From the NCBI RefSeq assembly GCF_001401805.1, contig NZ_LKDW01000013.1:1-64000 (forward strand): a DNA stretch of 64,000 nucleotides. Reading direction: 5' to 3'. A model generated the notes under the pieces. That model did not search any database. It saw nothing but the letters and a program-made list of their open reading frames with translations, and had not been told where the DNA came from. The position numbers were made by a program, and so were the translations under genes. Shown one piece after another: positions 1-9,195 of the stretch (its first letter is position 1; each line of letters opens with the position of its first letter). This DNA is from Pseudoalteromonas sp. P1-25. Lineage in GTDB: Bacteria > Pseudomonadota > Gammaproteobacteria > Enterobacterales > Alteromonadaceae.

Positions 1-50
1 CTTGCTTGCCTCGCTAAGCGTTGCCTGCTCTGCCGTCTCAGTGGGGTCGC

Positions 51-78
51 ATTATAGGGAGATCCGAAAACAGATCAA
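51..78 (-). promoter_or_regulatory. Strong rRNA-type promoter reading leftward out of the window
   Basis: On the minus strand a -35 TTGATC (73-78) and a perfect -10 TATAAT (51-56) are separated by 16 bases. The -10 is followed by a GC-rich GCGACCCC discriminator. An A/T-rich stretch just upstream (about 80-110) looks like an UP element. This layout is that of rRNA operon promoters in gammaproteobacteria, whose GC-rich discriminator makes them sensitive to ppGpp. The transcript would leave the window, so a 16S gene beyond position 1 is inferred and not seen. A strong promoter for another growth-related operon is the alternative. Confidence 0.7.
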
Positions 79-319
79 CCCTTTTTTTAAGAAAACTTAA
101 AATAAATGACTGTTCGCTGCGTATTTGAGCTAAACGCTCAAAAACACAACTAAAAGTAGCCTTTATTTAGATGATAGTAGTGCTTTTATGTAAATGAATG
201 CTGTGATTGCGCTTATTTATAACTTACCCATTAAGTAAAGCTCTATAATAAGTTTATAAGTACTATTAAAGCTTACTAGATAGGCCCATTCATTTCTTAA
301 GCTAAAAATTCTTAAAATT
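79..319. other. AT-rich spacer between ribosomal operon and rRNA-type promoter
   Basis: This stretch has no open reading frame of useful length. It is AT-rich, and its left part probably contributes upstream binding sites (UP element, Fis sites) for the outgoing promoter. I see no tRNA or other structured RNA in it. Confidence 0.4.
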
Positions 320-355
320 GATAAGTAGATAAGTAGATAAGTAGATAAGTAGATA
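320..355. repeat. 8-bp tandem repeat, 4.5 copies
   Basis: The unit GATAAGTA is repeated four and a half times without mismatch between the ribosomal operon terminator and the rRNA-type promoter. Such a short perfect array is prone to slippage and may vary in length between strains. Nothing in the sequence indicates a function. Confidence 0.9.
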
Positions 356-394
356 GAATAACTCAAACAATTTGTTTATCAAATCTTTGGTATT

Positions 395-422
395 AAAAAG
401 CCGAGCATAAGCTCGGCTTTTT
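395..422 (-). terminator. Terminator of the spc-alpha ribosomal operons
   Basis: A 12-bp perfect stem (395-406 with 411-422) with a 4-base loop has a GC core GCCGAGC and ends in a run of T on both strands, so it can work in both directions. It lies 18 bp beyond the rplQ stop and separates the ribosomal operon from the outgoing rRNA-type promoter. Confidence 0.9.
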
Positions 423-439
423 GGTGTCTCTTTAAAGAC

Positions 440-841
440 TTACTCTGCAGACTGCGCGTCTTCTTGAACTTCTTCGTTAGTCGCTGGGCGACCCACTAGT
501 TCAATATAAGCCATTGGTGCATTATCACCAGCACGGAAGCCACACTTAAGAATACGAGTGTAACCACCTGGACGGTCTGTATTACGAGGACCGATTTCGC
601 TGAACAATTTACCAACTACTTCATTATCACGCGTGCGAGCAAACGCTAAACGGCGATTTGCTACACTGTCAGTCTTAGCCAGTGTGATTAAAGGTTCAAT
701 TACACGGCGTAACTCTTTCGCTTTAGGCAAAGTAGTTTTGATGATTTCATGTTTCACCAAAGAACCTGCCATATTGCTGAACATCGCTTTACGATGGCTA
801 CTGTTACGGTTTAATTGACGACCACTCTTACGATGGCGCAT
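440..841 (-). CDS. rplQ: 50S ribosomal protein L17
   Basis: L17 is a large-subunit protein near the exit tunnel. The 133-residue product begins [12 protein letters not shown], the hallmark of the family, and carries the conserved middle part with [11 protein letters not shown]. The acidic tail of about 15 residues after the core is typical of gammaproteobacterial L17. It is the last gene of the alpha operon, 39 bp after rpoA, and is followed by a strong terminator. Its expression is expected to follow S4 feedback on the alpha operon leader. Confidence 0.98.
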   Translation of the reverse strand: MRHRKSGRQLNRNSSHRKAMFSNMAGSLVKHEIIKTTLPKAKELRRVIEPLITLAKTDSVANRRLAFARTRDNEVVGKLFSEIGPRNTDRPGGYTRILKCGFRAGDNAPMAYIELVGRPATNEEVQEDAQSAE

Positions 842-880
842 GACCCTATCCTTCTAACTAAACTAATATAGTGATTTAGA

Positions 881-1867
881 TTATTCAGCTAGGCTTGCAG
901 GCGGCCAATTTTCTAGGCGCATGCCTAGAGAAAGACCACGTGAAGCTAGCACGTCTTTTATTTCAGTTAGAGACTTCTTACCTAGATTAGGCGTTTTAAG
1001 AAGCTCAACTTCAGTGCGCTGAACTAAATCACCGATATATTGAATTTGCTCGGCTTTCAAACAGTTTGCTGAACGTACTGTTAGTTCAAGATCATCAACT
1101 GGACGAAGTAGAATAGGATCGAATTCTGGCTTCTCTTCTTTCTCTTCTGGCTCAGTTACATCACGTAAATCTACGAATGCATCTAATTGCTCAGCTAAGA
1201 TAGTAGACGCACGGCGGATCGCTTCTTCAGGATCTAAAGTGCCGTTTGTTTCCATATCAATGATTAACTTGTCTAAGTCTGTACGTTGCTCAACACGGGC
1301 TGATTCAACCGAGTACGCAATACGTTCAACTGGGCTGAATGATGCATCAAGCAGCAATCGACCAATTGGACGCTCATCGTCATCAGAGGATAAACGACTA
1401 GATGCCGGCACATAACCACGACCACGCTCAACACGAATACGCATGCTGATCTCGCTGCTATCTGTCGTTAAATGACAAATAACGTGATCTGGATTAGCAA
1501 TTGTTACATCGCCATCGTGCTGAATATCAGCCGCAGTCACAGGGCCTACACCAGATTTAGTCAGGGTCAGAAAAACTTCATCTTTGCCTTCTAACGTTAC
1601 TGCTAGACCTTTTAGGTTTAGTAGTATTTCAATGATGTCTTCTTGTACGCCTTCTTTCGCGCTGTACTCATGCAATACACCGTCGATTTCAACTTCAGTT
1701 ACTGCACATCCAGGCATAGATGATAACAGTATACGGCGTAAGGCATTACCCAGAGTATGACCAAAGCCACGCTCTAGTGGTTCTAAAACTACTTTAGAAC
1801 GCGTTGGGTTGATAGCGTCGATATCGACTAACCTTGGTTTTAGAAATTCTGTAACAGAACCCTGCAT
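881..1867 (-). CDS. rpoA: RNA polymerase alpha subunit
   Basis: This is the alpha subunit, which forms the dimer that nucleates RNA polymerase assembly. The 328 residues divide into the N-terminal assembly domain (about 1-232, with the [18 protein letters not shown] region), an acidic linker rich in EKEEKPE, and the C-terminal domain (about 248-320) that contacts UP elements and activators; the [14 protein letters not shown] and [13 protein letters not shown] segments are visible. It lies between rpsD and rplQ, the standard alpha operon order. Length matches the E. coli protein within one residue. Confidence 0.99.
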   Translation of the reverse strand: MQGSVTEFLKPRLVDIDAINPTRSKVVLEPLERGFGHTLGNALRRILLSSMPGCAVTEVEIDGVLHEYSAKEGVQEDIIEILLNLKGLAVTLEGKDEVFLTLTKSGVGPVTAADIQHDGDVTIANPDHVICHLTTDSSEISMRIRVERGRGYVPASSRLSSDDDERPIGRLLLDASFSPVERIAYSVESARVEQRTDLDKLIIDMETNGTLDPEEAIRRASTILAEQLDAFVDLRDVTEPEEKEEKPEFDPILLRPVDDLELTVRSANCLKAEQIQYIGDLVQRTEVELLKTPNLGKKSLTEIKDVLASRGLSLGMRLENWPPASLAE

Positions 1868-1891
1868 TTTATCCTCTCTTAACTCTTAACT

Positions 1892-2512
1892 TTACTTAGA
1901 GTAAAGTTCGACGATTAGTTGTTCATTAATGTCCGCAGACAGATCTGAACGCTCAGGTAGGCGCTTAAAGCTACCTTCCAATTTCTTACCGTCAACTTCA
2001 ACCCAAGTCGGCTTTTCACGTTGCTCAGCCAACTCTAGAGCAGCGATGATACGTGCTTGTGTTTTAGACTTCTCACGGATTACTACAGTATCTTCTGGAG
2101 TAATTACGTATGAAGGAATATTCACAACACGACCATTAACTAAAATCGCTTTGTGGCTTACTAACTGACGTGCTTCAGCGCGTGTGCTAGCAAAACCCAT
2201 GCGATATACAACATTGTCTAAACGTTGCTCTAAAAGCTGTAACAAGTTTTCACCTGTATTACCTTTAAGGCGAGCAGCTTCTTTGTAGTAATTACGGAAT
2301 TGCTTTTCTAATACACCGTAGATACGACGTACTTTTTGCTTTTCACGTAATTGTAAACCGTAATCAGATAAGCGACCTTTACGAGCGCCGTGCTGACCAG
2401 GTGCAGTCTCAAGTTTACACTTAGAGTCGATAGCTCTTACGCCGCTCTTAAGGAACAGGTCAGTACCTTCACGACGACTCAGCTTGAGCTTAGGGCCCAA
2501 ATATCTTGCCAT
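1892..2512 (-). CDS. rpsD: 30S ribosomal protein S4
   Basis: S4 starts 30S assembly by binding 16S rRNA and in gammaproteobacteria is also the translational repressor of the alpha operon. The 206-residue product begins [19 protein letters not shown] and holds the S4 RNA-binding domain at about 95-155 ([20 protein letters not shown]). It is the non-zinc form: the N-terminal cysteine cluster found in some S4 proteins is absent. Gene order rpsK-rpsD-rpoA is canonical. Confidence 0.98.
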   Translation of the reverse strand: MARYLGPKLKLSRREGTDLFLKSGVRAIDSKCKLETAPGQHGARKGRLSDYGLQLREKQKVRRIYGVLEKQFRNYYKEAARLKGNTGENLLQLLEQRLDNVVYRMGFASTRAEARQLVSHKAILVNGRVVNIPSYVITPEDTVVIREKSKTQARIIAALELAEQREKPTWVEVDGKKLEGSFKRLPERSDLSADINEQLIVELYSK

Positions 2513-2533
2513 GTTATTTCTCCTAACCTATTG

Positions 2534-2920
2534 TTAAACGCGACGTTTCTTCGGTGGACGACAACCATTATGTGGTATTGGCGTCACGTCAGTAATGTTG
2601 GTGATACGGTAACCAGCAGCATTCAAAGCACGTACAGCAGATTCACGACCTGGACCTGGACCTTTAATGAAAACTTCTAGATTTTTTAAACCGTATTCTT
2701 GAGCAGCAGTACCTGCACGCTCTGCAGCAACCTGAGCAGCAAATGGTGTAGATTTACGTGAACCACGGAAACCTGAACCACCGGCAGTTGCCCATGATAA
2801 TGCATTACCTTGACGGTCGGTAATTGTTACAATAGTGTTGTTGAAAGACGCATGAACATGAGCCATACCATCAGCAACTTGCTTTTTAACCTTTTTACGA
2901 CGAATTGGTGTCTTAGCCAT
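2534..2920 (-). CDS. rpsK: 30S ribosomal protein S11
   Basis: S11 lines the platform of the small subunit. The 128 residues include the conserved [19 protein letters not shown] segment and the basic C-terminus ending PPKKRRV, where 16S rRNA is bound. It lies 12 bp after rpsM and 21 bp before rpsD in the alpha operon. Confidence 0.98.
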
Positions 2921-2932
2921 AATACTATCCCC

Positions 2933-3289
2933 TTATCGCTTAATAGGCTTACGAGGACCCTTACGGGTACGCGCATTAGTCTTTGTTCTTTGACCACGTA
3001 GTGGTAAAGAGCGACGGTGACGTAGGCCACGGAAACAACCAAGGTCCATAAGGCGCTTGATATTTAGAGTAACTTCACGACGAAGGTCACCTTCTACAGT
3101 GTACTTGCCAACTGCATCACGCAGTACGTCAAGAGTTTCGTCTGAAAGTTCACCGATTTTTGTGGTCTCGGCGATACCAGTCGCTTCTAAGATAGCCTTA
3201 GAGCGAGTCTTACCTATGCCATAAATTGCTGTTAAACCAATAACTGCATGTTTATGATCAGGGACGTTAATGCCAGCGATACGGGCCAC
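2933..3289 (-). CDS. rpsM: 30S ribosomal protein S13, GTG start
   Basis: S13 sits in the head of the 30S subunit and contacts the P-site tRNA. I choose the GTG at 3289 because it gives [19 protein letters not shown], the family N-terminus, and the usual 118 residues. An AGGAG ribosome binding site lies 8 bases before it. An upstream in-frame GTG at 3295 would add two residues and leave only 2 bases to that site. The helix-two-turns-helix, with [11 protein letters not shown] at about 25-35, and a basic tail ([11 protein letters not shown]) are present. It is the first gene of the alpha operon, and a GUG start here fits what is known of the S4-controlled E. coli leader. Confidence 0.96.
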   Translation of the reverse strand: MARIAGINVPDHKHAVIGLTAIYGIGKTRSKAILEATGIAETTKIGELSDETLDVLRDAVGKYTVEGDLRREVTLNIKRLMDLGCFRGLRHRRSLPLRGQRTKTNARTRKGPRKPIKR

Positions 3290-3414
3290 TAACACATCTC
3301 CTATATTTGAATTTGGTAATCAAAAGTTTGAAAAGCCCGTAAGGATACTCAAACGAAGACCAAATCACAACTAAAAACACAGGCCGAGAAATCTCAGCCT
3401 GCACGACTGTTTAC
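3290..3414 (-). promoter_or_regulatory. Alpha operon leader between rpmJ and rpsM, probable S4 target
   Basis: This 125-base spacer is the only sizeable gap within the spc-alpha block. It holds a hairpin at 3381-3400 (arms AGGCCGAG and CTCAGCCT, allowing one G-T pair) and then a pyrimidine-rich stretch leading to AGGAG and the GTG start of rpsM. In E. coli the same spacer carries the alpha promoter and a pseudoknot to which S4 binds to stop translation. I infer the same role from position. The pseudoknot itself was not worked out. Confidence 0.5.
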
Positions 3415-3528
3415 TTAGCCTTGCCTTTGCTTATGCTTAGGCTCACTGCAAATTACGCGTACTACACCAGCACGTTTAATAACTTTACAGTTACGGCATA
3501 TTTTCTTAACGGAAGCACGTACTTTCAT
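3415..3528 (-). CDS. rpmJ: 50S ribosomal protein L36, zinc-binding form
   Basis: This 37-codon gene encodes [19 protein letters not shown] and ends HKQRQG. Its zinc ribbon ligands C11, C14, C27 and H32 are all present, so this is the zinc-containing (C+) type of L36. It lies between secY and rpsM, the conserved last position of the spc operon. It binds 23S rRNA late in assembly. Confidence 0.96.
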   Translation of the reverse strand: MKVRASVKKICRNCKVIKRAGVVRVICSEPKHKQRQG

Positions 3529-3550
3529 TGCTCAACTCCGTAAACTGACC

Positions 3551-4879
3551 TTATCGGCCGTAGCCTTTAAGGTTCGCTTTTTTCAGCACAGAATCATACT
3601 GATGTGACATCAGGTGAGTCTGTACTTGTGCCATAAAGTCCATGATTACTACAACGATAATCAAAATTGATGTACCGCCGAAATAGAATGGCGTTTGCCA
3701 TGCCATAGTCATGAATTCGGGCACCAGACAGATAAAGGTTATATACAAAGCACCTGCCAATGTCAGGCGTGTCATCACTTTATCAATGTATTTAGATGTC
3801 TGCTCACCTGGACGAATACCTGGGATAAATGCGCCAGATTTCTTCAGGTTGTCTGCTGTTTCACGCGGGTTAAAAACCAACGCTGTGTAGAAAAAGCAGA
3901 AGAAGATGATAGCTGCAGCTAATACCATCGCATACAAAGGTTGACCAGGAGTCAACGTTGTTGCAATAGCTTGTAGCACATCAGCGACCGGACCTTCACC
4001 CTGGCCGAACCAGCTTGCAATTGTACCAGGGAACAGAATTATACTGCTAGCAAAGATTGGTGGAATAACACCCGCCATATTTACTTTTAGTGGTAAATGC
4101 GTGCTTTGAGCAGCAAATACTTGACGACCTTGTTGGCGTTTAGCGTAGTTAACAACGATACGACGTTGTCCTCGTTCGAAAAACACTACAAGATAAGTAA
4201 CAGCGAATACTATAACCGCAACCATCAACAGTACAAAAACATTCAAATCACCTTGGCGCGCCATTTCGGCTGTCGAACCAATAGCAGACGGCAGGTTAGC
4301 TACAATACCAACAAATATTAGAACTGAGATACCGTTACCGATACCACGTTCAGTTATTTGCTCGCCCAACCACATTAGGAACATAGTACCTGTAACCAAA
4401 CTCACCACAGCGGTGAAGTAGAAACCGATACCAGGGTTAACAACTAACCCTTCCATCATGCCCGGTAAGCTAGTCGCAATACCGATTGATTGGATAGTAG
4501 CAAGCACAAGCGTGCCATAGCGTGTGTACTGGCTAATTTTTTTACGCCCTTGCTCGCCTTCTTTCTTAAGCTCTATAAACGGAGGATACATATGCGTTAA
4601 TAGTTGCGTAATAATCGAAGCCGAGATATACGGCATAATACCCAGTGCTAACACTGAAGCTCGCTCAAGCGCACCACCGCTAAACATGTTGAACATCTCA
4701 ACAATGGTGCCCTTTTGTTGCTCGAAGAAATCGGCAAGTACAGCGGCGTCAATCCCAGGGATTGGCACAAATGAACCTAGACGGTAAATAATGATAGCAC
4801 CTAAAACAAATAGTAATCGACGCTTCAATTCCGAAAGTCCACTTTGTGCACTTTGTGTATCTTGACCTGGTTTAGCCAT
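3551..4879 (-). CDS. secY: Protein translocase channel subunit SecY
   Basis: SecY is the channel of the SecYEG translocon in the inner membrane. The 442-residue product shows ten hydrophobic segments, the plug region after TM1 with [12 protein letters not shown], the cytoplasmic loop [16 protein letters not shown], and [22 protein letters not shown], which contacts SecA and ribosomes. Length equals the E. coli protein within one residue. It follows rplO by 10 bp, as in the standard spc operon. Confidence 0.99.
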   Translation of the reverse strand: MAKPGQDTQSAQSGLSELKRRLLFVLGAIIIYRLGSFVPIPGIDAAVLADFFEQQKGTIVEMFNMFSGGALERASVLALGIMPYISASIITQLLTHMYPPFIELKKEGEQGRKKISQYTRYGTLVLATIQSIGIATSLPGMMEGLVVNPGIGFYFTAVVSLVTGTMFLMWLGEQITERGIGNGISVLIFVGIVANLPSAIGSTAEMARQGDLNVFVLLMVAVIVFAVTYLVVFFERGQRRIVVNYAKRQQGRQVFAAQSTHLPLKVNMAGVIPPIFASSIILFPGTIASWFGQGEGPVADVLQAIATTLTPGQPLYAMVLAAAIIFFCFFYTALVFNPRETADNLKKSGAFIPGIRPGEQTSKYIDKVMTRLTLAGALYITFICLVPEFMTMAWQTPFYFGGTSILIIVVVIMDFMAQVQTHLMSHQYDSVLKKANLKGYGR

Positions 4880-4889
4880 CAGTACTTCC

Positions 4890-5324
4890 TTAGTCTTCTA
4901 CCTTGCCTCCGGCAGCTTCAATAGCTTCGCGAGCACCTTTAGAAGCCTTAAGGCCTTTAACGGTAACAGCGCGTGAAACTTCGCCAGATTTAACAACTTT
5001 AACGAACAGAACGTTCTTTTTAACTAGACCAGCTGCTTGTAACGCGTTTAGGTCTACCACATCGCCTTCAACTTTAGCGATTTCAAAAAGGTTTACTTCT
5101 GCAGATACTAACGATTTGCGTGAAGTGAAACCAAATTTAGGTAGACGACGTTGCATAGGCATTTGACCGCCCTCAAAACCAACGCGTACTTTACCGCCAG
5201 AACGTGATTTTTGACCTTTGTGACCACGGCCACCAGTCTTACCAAGACCAGAACCGATACCACGACCAACACGTTTTGGAGCAGTTTTAGAACCTGCAGC
5301 AGGTGAAAGTGTATTCAAATGCAT
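4890..5324 (-). CDS. rplO: 50S ribosomal protein L15
   Basis: L15 is an assembly protein of the large subunit. The 144 residues begin [22 protein letters not shown] and have the glycine- and arginine-rich N-terminal extension ([19 protein letters not shown]) that threads into 23S rRNA, followed by the globular domain. It follows rpmD by 4 bp and precedes secY. Confidence 0.98.
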   Translation of the reverse strand: MHLNTLSPAAGSKTAPKRVGRGIGSGLGKTGGRGHKGQKSRSGGKVRVGFEGGQMPMQRRLPKFGFTSRKSLVSAEVNLFEIAKVEGDVVDLNALQAAGLVKKNVLFVKVVKSGEVSRAVTVKGLKASKGAREAIEAAGGKVED

Positions 5325-5328
5325 GAAA

Positions 5329-5511
5329 TTAACCCTCTACCTTTACCATGTAAGAAACTCGGTTGATCATACCACGTACACATGCTGTGTCTTCTAACTC
5401 AACAGTGTGGTTGATACGACGTAAACCAAGACCGCGTAATGTAGCTTTATGCTTCGGTAAACGACCGATAGAGCTCTTTACTTGTGTTACTTTTACAGTT
5501 TTATTTGCCAT
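5329..5511 (-). CDS. rpmD: 50S ribosomal protein L30
   Basis: The 60-residue product has the L30 pattern: [28 protein letters not shown] near the start and a short beta-strand end. It is placed between rpsE and rplO with 2- and 4-bp gaps, indicating tight translational coupling. Confidence 0.97.
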   Translation of the reverse strand: MANKTVKVTQVKSSIGRLPKHKATLRGLGLRRINHTVELEDTACVRGMINRVSYMVKVEG

Positions 5512-5513
5512 GG

Positions 5514-6020
5514 TTACCCCAGAATTTCGTCTACGCGCAGACCACGTTTAGCAGCGATTGACTCTGGAGAGTTCATGTTCTCTAGAGCTTGAATCGTTGC
5601 ACGTACTACGTTGATCGGGTTGGTAGAACCGTAACATTTAGAAAGTACGTTCTGCACACCAGTAACTTCTAGTACTGCACGCATAGCACCACCTGCGATG
5701 ATACCAGTACCTTCTGATGCTGGTTTCATGAACACTTGTGAGCCAGCATGACGTCCTTTAACAGGATGCTGTAATGTGTTGCCATTTAGGTCTACATTGA
5801 TCATGTTGCGACGTGCTTTTTCCATTGCTTTTTGAATAGCAGCTGGAACTTCACGTGCTTTACCATAACCAAAACCTACTTTACCTGCGCCATCACCAAC
5901 TACAGTTAGTGCAGTGAAGCTAAAGATACGACCACCTTTAACTACTTTAGACACACGGTTTACCGCGATTAGCTTTTCAGCTAAATCAGGCTGTTGTTGC
6001 TTTGCTTCTACGTTAGCCAT
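5514..6020 (-). CDS. rpsE: 30S ribosomal protein S5
   Basis: S5 is a small-subunit protein that acts in translational accuracy and is the classic site of spectinomycin resistance. The 168 residues show the double-stranded-RNA-binding-like N-domain, including the [22 protein letters not shown] loop where such mutations map, and the C-terminal domain with [15 protein letters not shown]. The sequence around the loop is ordinary, with no sign of a resistance change. Confidence 0.98.
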   Translation of the reverse strand: MANVEAKQQQPDLAEKLIAVNRVSKVVKGGRIFSFTALTVVGDGAGKVGFGYGKAREVPAAIQKAMEKARRNMINVDLNGNTLQHPVKGRHAGSQVFMKPASEGTGIIAGGAMRAVLEVTGVQNVLSKCYGSTNPINVVRATIQALENMNSPESIAAKRGLRVDEILG

Positions 6021-6029
6021 TGTCTACTC

Positions 6030-6380
6030 CTAGAATTGCAAACCGGCTTCACGCGCAGCATCAGCTAGCGCCTTCACACGGCCGTGATATTTAAAGCCAC
6101 TGCGATCAAAAGCAATCTTTTCGATGCCTTTGTCAGCCGCACGTTCTGCAACCGCTTTACCAACTGCTTGTGCAGCTGAAACGTTGCCTGTGCCTTTAAC
6201 TGTTTCGCTAATAGCTTTCTCAACAGTAGAAGCAGCAGCCAGTACAGTACCCTCAGCATTAACTACTTGAGCGTAAATGTGACGTGGCGTGCGGTGGATA
6301 ACAAGACGCGTTGTGCCTTGTTCAATATAATTTCTACGAGTGCGTTTAGCACGACGTAGACGAGCTGTTTTTTTATCCAT
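6030..6380 (-). CDS. rplR: 50S ribosomal protein L18
   Basis: L18 binds 5S rRNA and helps attach it to the 50S subunit. The 116 residues begin [22 protein letters not shown] with the basic RNA-binding N-terminus and end [11 protein letters not shown]. It lies 9 bp after rplF. Confidence 0.98.
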   Translation of the reverse strand: MDKKTARLRRAKRTRRNYIEQGTTRLVIHRTPRHIYAQVVNAEGTVLAAASTVEKAISETVKGTGNVSAAQAVGKAVAERAADKGIEKIAFDRSGFKYHGRVKALADAAREAGLQF

Positions 6381-6389
6381 CGTCTTACC

Positions 6390-6923
6390 TTACTTCTTCT
6401 TAGCCTCTTTACGGCGTACATTCTCATCTGCGTAACGAACACCTTTACCTTTGTAAGGCTCAGGTTTACGGTATGCACGAATGTTAGCAGCTGTTTGACC
6501 AACTAACTGCTTATCTACGCCCTTAACTAGAACTTCTGTTTGGCTTGGAGTTTCAATCGTAATTCCTTCAGGAACTTCGAAATTAACTGGGTGCGAGAAA
6601 CCAAGTGTTAAGTCTAAAACTTTACCCTTAGCTGCTGCACGGTAACCAACACCTACTAACTGAAGTTTCTTCTCGTAACCTTCATGCGTACCAACAACCA
6701 TGTTGTTGATAAGAGCGCGAGCAGTACCTGCTTGTGCCCATGCATTAGCTACGCCTTCACGAGGTAAAGTTGTAATAACGTTGTCATTAATTTGTACTTC
6801 AACTGCATCGTTGATAGTACGCGTTAATTCACCGTTTTTGCCTTTAACTGTGATGTCCTGGCCTTTTAATGTAACTTCTACACCGGCAGGAACATTGATT
6901 GGTGCCTTTGCTATGCGAGACAT
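6390..6923 (-). CDS. rplF: 50S ribosomal protein L6
   Basis: L6 lies next to the sarcin-ricin loop and the factor-binding site. The 177 residues start [18 protein letters not shown], contain two tandem L6 folds, and hold the conserved [11 protein letters not shown] motif near the C-terminus, followed by a lysine-rich tail. Confidence 0.98.
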   Translation of the reverse strand: MSRIAKAPINVPAGVEVTLKGQDITVKGKNGELTRTINDAVEVQINDNVITTLPREGVANAWAQAGTARALINNMVVGTHEGYEKKLQLVGVGYRAAAKGKVLDLTLGFSHPVNFEVPEGITIETPSQTEVLVKGVDKQLVGQTAANIRAYRKPEPYKGKGVRYADENVRRKEAKKK

Positions 6924-6936
6924 AGTTCCCCTCCGA

Positions 6937-7329
6937 TTAAGCTACAAAGCCAATGATTTCACCACCAACACCAGCACTACGTGCTGCGCGGTCTGTCATT
7001 AGGCCTTTAGAAGTTGATACGATAGCGATACCAAGACCACCCATTACCTTCGGTAATTCGTCACGTTTCTTATAGATACGTAGACCAGGGCGGCTAACAC
7101 GCTGGATATTTTCAATTACAGCTTTGCCTTCGAAGTATTTCAACTCGATAGAAAGCTCAGGTTTCGCTTCGCTGTTTACTGCGAAATCTGCGATGTAACC
7201 TTCGTCTTTTAATACTTTAGCTACTGCTACTTTCAGCTTTGAAGTTGGCATCGTTACTGATACTTTCTTCGCTGATTGACCGTTACGGATACGTGTGAAC
7301 AAATCCGCGATAGGATCTTGCAAGCTCAT
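6937..7329 (-). CDS. rpsH: 30S ribosomal protein S8
   Basis: S8 binds the central domain of 16S rRNA and in E. coli is the feedback repressor of the spc operon, acting near the start of rplE. The 130 residues begin [18 protein letters not shown] and end with the family signature [20 protein letters not shown]. It is placed between rpsN and rplF. Confidence 0.98.
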   Translation of the reverse strand: MSLQDPIADLFTRIRNGQSAKKVSVTMPTSKLKVAVAKVLKDEGYIADFAVNSEAKPELSIELKYFEGKAVIENIQRVSRPGLRIYKKRDELPKVMGGLGIAIVSTSKGLMTDRAARSAGVGGEIIGFVA

Positions 7330-7350
7330 AGTCTTACTCCCGTGATACTA

Positions 7351-7656
7351 TTACCAGCTAGCCTTTTTAAGGCCAGGAATTTCACCGCGCATAGCTGCTT
7401 CGCGAACTTTAATACGGCTCATGCCGAATTTGCGAAGGAAACCATGTGGGCGGCCCGTAATGTTACAACGATTACGTTGACGTGCAGGGCTAGAATCACG
7501 TGGTAAAGCTTGAAGCTTAAGTACCGCGTCCCAACGATCATCTTCAGATGCGTTAACATCGCTGATGATAGCTTTTAGTGCTGCACGCTTTTCAGCGTAC
7601 TGAGCAACTAGTTTAGTGCGCTTTGCTTCGCGCGCTTTCATAGAATTCTTTGCCAT
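7351..7656 (-). CDS. rpsN: 30S ribosomal protein S14, zinc-free form
   Basis: The 101-residue product carries the [21 protein letters not shown] region of S14. It has a single cysteine and so is the long, zinc-free type, in contrast to the zinc-binding L36 of the same operon. It lies between rplE and rpsH. Confidence 0.98.
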   Translation of the reverse strand: MAKNSMKAREAKRTKLVAQYAEKRAALKAIISDVNASEDDRWDAVLKLQALPRDSSPARQRNRCNITGRPHGFLRKFGMSRIKVREAAMRGEIPGLKKASW

Positions 7657-7666
7657 AACCCTACCC

Positions 7667-8206
7667 TTATTTCTTGAATGGGAAGTTAAACGCTTCTAAC
7701 AACGCACGGCCTTCCTCATCAGATTTCGCAGAAGTTGTGATTGTGATATCCATACCGCGTACACGGTCTACTTTATCGTAATCAATTTCTGGGAAGATGA
7801 TTTGTTCACGTACGCCCATGCTGTAGTTACCACGTCCATCAAAAGACTTAGCACTCACACCACGGAAGTCACGGATACGTGGGATAGCGATTGATACCAA
7901 ACGCTCAAAAAAGTCCCACATACGCTCGCCGCGTAAGGTTACTTTACAGCCAATTGGGTAGCCTTCACGCACTTTAAAGCCAGCAACAGATTTGCGTGCT
8001 TTAGTGATTAAAGGTTTCTGACCAGAGATAGCTTCTAGATCCGCTACAGCGTTATCTAAAATCTTCTTGTCAGCTAGGGCTTCGCCCACGCCCATATTTA
8101 ATGTGATCTTTTCGATCTGAGGGACTTGCATGACAGAGCTGAAACCAAACTTCTCTTGAAGCTCAGCAACTACTTTGTCTTTATATACTTCATGCAGTTT
8201 CGCCAT
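7667..8206 (-). CDS. rplE: 50S ribosomal protein L5
   Basis: L5 binds 5S rRNA and contacts the P-site tRNA. The ATG at 8206 gives [17 protein letters not shown] and 179 residues, the family length, with a GGAG site 7 bases before it. A longer reading frame back to 8275 would run into rplX and add 23 residues unlike L5. The conserved [15 protein letters not shown] and [17 protein letters not shown] segments are present. In E. coli, S8 binds the mRNA around this start to repress the operon. That is likely here, but I did not fold it. Confidence 0.97.
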   Translation of the reverse strand: MAKLHEVYKDKVVAELQEKFGFSSVMQVPQIEKITLNMGVGEALADKKILDNAVADLEAISGQKPLITKARKSVAGFKVREGYPIGCKVTLRGERMWDFFERLVSIAIPRIRDFRGVSAKSFDGRGNYSMGVREQIIFPEIDYDKVDRVRGMDITITTSAKSDEEGRALLEAFNFPFKK

Positions 8207-8222
8207 CATTCTACTCCAACTA

Positions 8223-8537
8223 TTAGATAGTTTTACCAGTAGATTTAAAGATACGTAATTTCTTACCATCTTCAATCTTGAAACCTACACGATCTGCTTT
8301 ACTCGTTTCCGAGTTGTAGATCGCAACGTTTGATACGTCGATAGACGCTTCTTTCTCAACAATGCCGCCAGCTTGGTTCAATTGTGGAACCGGCTTTTGG
8401 TGTTTCTTGATTAAGTTAATGCCTTCGACAAATACTCGACCAGACTCGGTAACAACTGAAAGCACTTTGCCGCGCTTACCTTTGTCTTTACCTGCTAGTA
8501 CGATTACTTCGTCATCACGACGGATTTTTGCTGCCAT
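8223..8537 (-). CDS. rplX: 50S ribosomal protein L24
   Basis: L24 is an assembly starter of the 50S subunit. The 104 residues carry the KOW motif near the N-terminus ([18 protein letters not shown]) and end with [12 protein letters not shown]. It lies 10 bp after rplN and 16 bp before the rplE start. Confidence 0.98.
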   Translation of the reverse strand: MAAKIRRDDEVIVLAGKDKGKRGKVLSVVTESGRVFVEGINLIKKHQKPVPQLNQAGGIVEKEASIDVSNVAIYNSETSKADRVGFKIEDGKKLRIFKSTGKTI

Positions 8538-8547
8538 GATAGACTCC

Positions 8548-8916
8548 TTACAGTACTTCTGGGGCTAGTGAAACAATTTTCATGAACTTGTCATTACGAA
8601 GCTCACGAGTCACAGGGCCGAAGATACGAGTACCAATTGGCTGCAAGTTATCATTTAAGATAACAGCCGCATTGCTATCGAAACGGATCAGAGAACCGTC
8701 CGGACGACGAACGCCTTTTTTGGTACGCACAACTACCGCGTTTTTAACATCACCTTTCTTCACTTTACCGCGAGGAATAGCTTCTTTCACAGAAACTTTA
8801 ATGATATCGCCAACTGCCGCATAGCGACGGTGTGAACCACCAAGGACTTTTATACACTGCACTTTGCGAGCGCCGCTGTTATCAGCAACTTCCAGCTGAG
8901 TTTGCATTTGGATCAT
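8548..8916 (-). CDS. rplN: 50S ribosomal protein L14
   Basis: L14 forms part of the intersubunit bridge. The 122 residues begin [19 protein letters not shown] and contain the family signature GRKVKK-type segment seen here as [22 protein letters not shown] strong GGAGG site lies 8 bases before the ATG. It is the first gene of the spc operon, and no rpsQ, rpmC or rplP precedes it. Confidence 0.98.
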   Translation of the reverse strand: MIQMQTQLEVADNSGARKVQCIKVLGGSHRRYAAVGDIIKVSVKEAIPRGKVKKGDVKNAVVVRTKKGVRRPDGSLIRFDSNAAVILNDNLQPIGTRIFGPVTRELRNDKFMKIVSLAPEVL

Positions 8917-9028
8917 GTTAATGACCTCCGGTGTAGTAATTACAACTTGCCTTAAATTTGTTTAAAATCAAGGCACTTCGATTAAATCCCACTCTAAAAA
9001 CAACGGAGTTGTCTCTTAAGGGCGGGCA

Positions 9029-9057
9029 ATTGTACCAGCATTGGCTAGTGAGTGGTA
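9029..9057 (-). promoter_or_regulatory. Probable spc operon promoter
   Basis: About 110 bases before rplN the minus strand has a -10 TACAAT (9029-9034) followed by the GC-rich stretch TGCCCGCCC. This resembles the E. coli spc promoter, where the -10 is followed by a similar GC-rich start region. The -35 hexamer (about 9052-9057) is poor. A small hairpin (arms ACAAC and GTTGT) follows in the leader at about 8998-9010. Confidence 0.55.
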
Positions 9058-9147
9058 GGTTATTTTTTAATTAATTTGAGTGAAGGCCAGATTAAAACTG
9101 AGTAAAAACCGCTATGTAGCTATTTTACAAGTGGTTATAAAACAACC

Positions 9148-9166
9148 AAGGCGCTAATAGCGCCTT
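9148..9166 (-). terminator. Hairpin after the AsmA-family gene
   Basis: An 8-bp stem (AAGGCGCT with AGCGCCTT) with a 3-base loop lies 30 bp beyond the stop of the AsmA gene. On the minus strand it is followed by TGGTTGTTTT. It would separate the AsmA gene from the spc promoter. The T run is broken, so termination may be partial. Confidence 0.65.
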
Positions 9167-9195
9167 AATTATTTATTTGTGGTTGCTTATTAGCT

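Noticed and set aside
320-355. CRISPR array
   Set aside because: The repeats are 8 bp and contiguous with no spacers, and no cas gene is present. It is a simple tandem repeat.
2827-3042. A 71-codon frame across the rpsK/rpsM junction on the minus strand
   Set aside because: It is out of frame with two certain ribosomal genes and its product has no family pattern. It reflects the composition of the real genes.
2933-3295. rpsM starting at the upstream GTG (3295)
   Set aside because: It leaves only 2 bases to the AGGAG site and adds two residues that S13 does not have. The GTG at 3289 gives the 118-residue family length.
7667-8275. rplE with 23 extra N-terminal residues
   Set aside because: The extension overlaps rplX and has no similarity to L5. 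The ATG at 8206 has a GGAG site and the family N-terminus.
8998-9010. Attenuator in the spc leader
   Set aside because: The stem is only 5 bp (ACAAC with GTTGT) and the following T run is short. It may be a plain leader hairpin.
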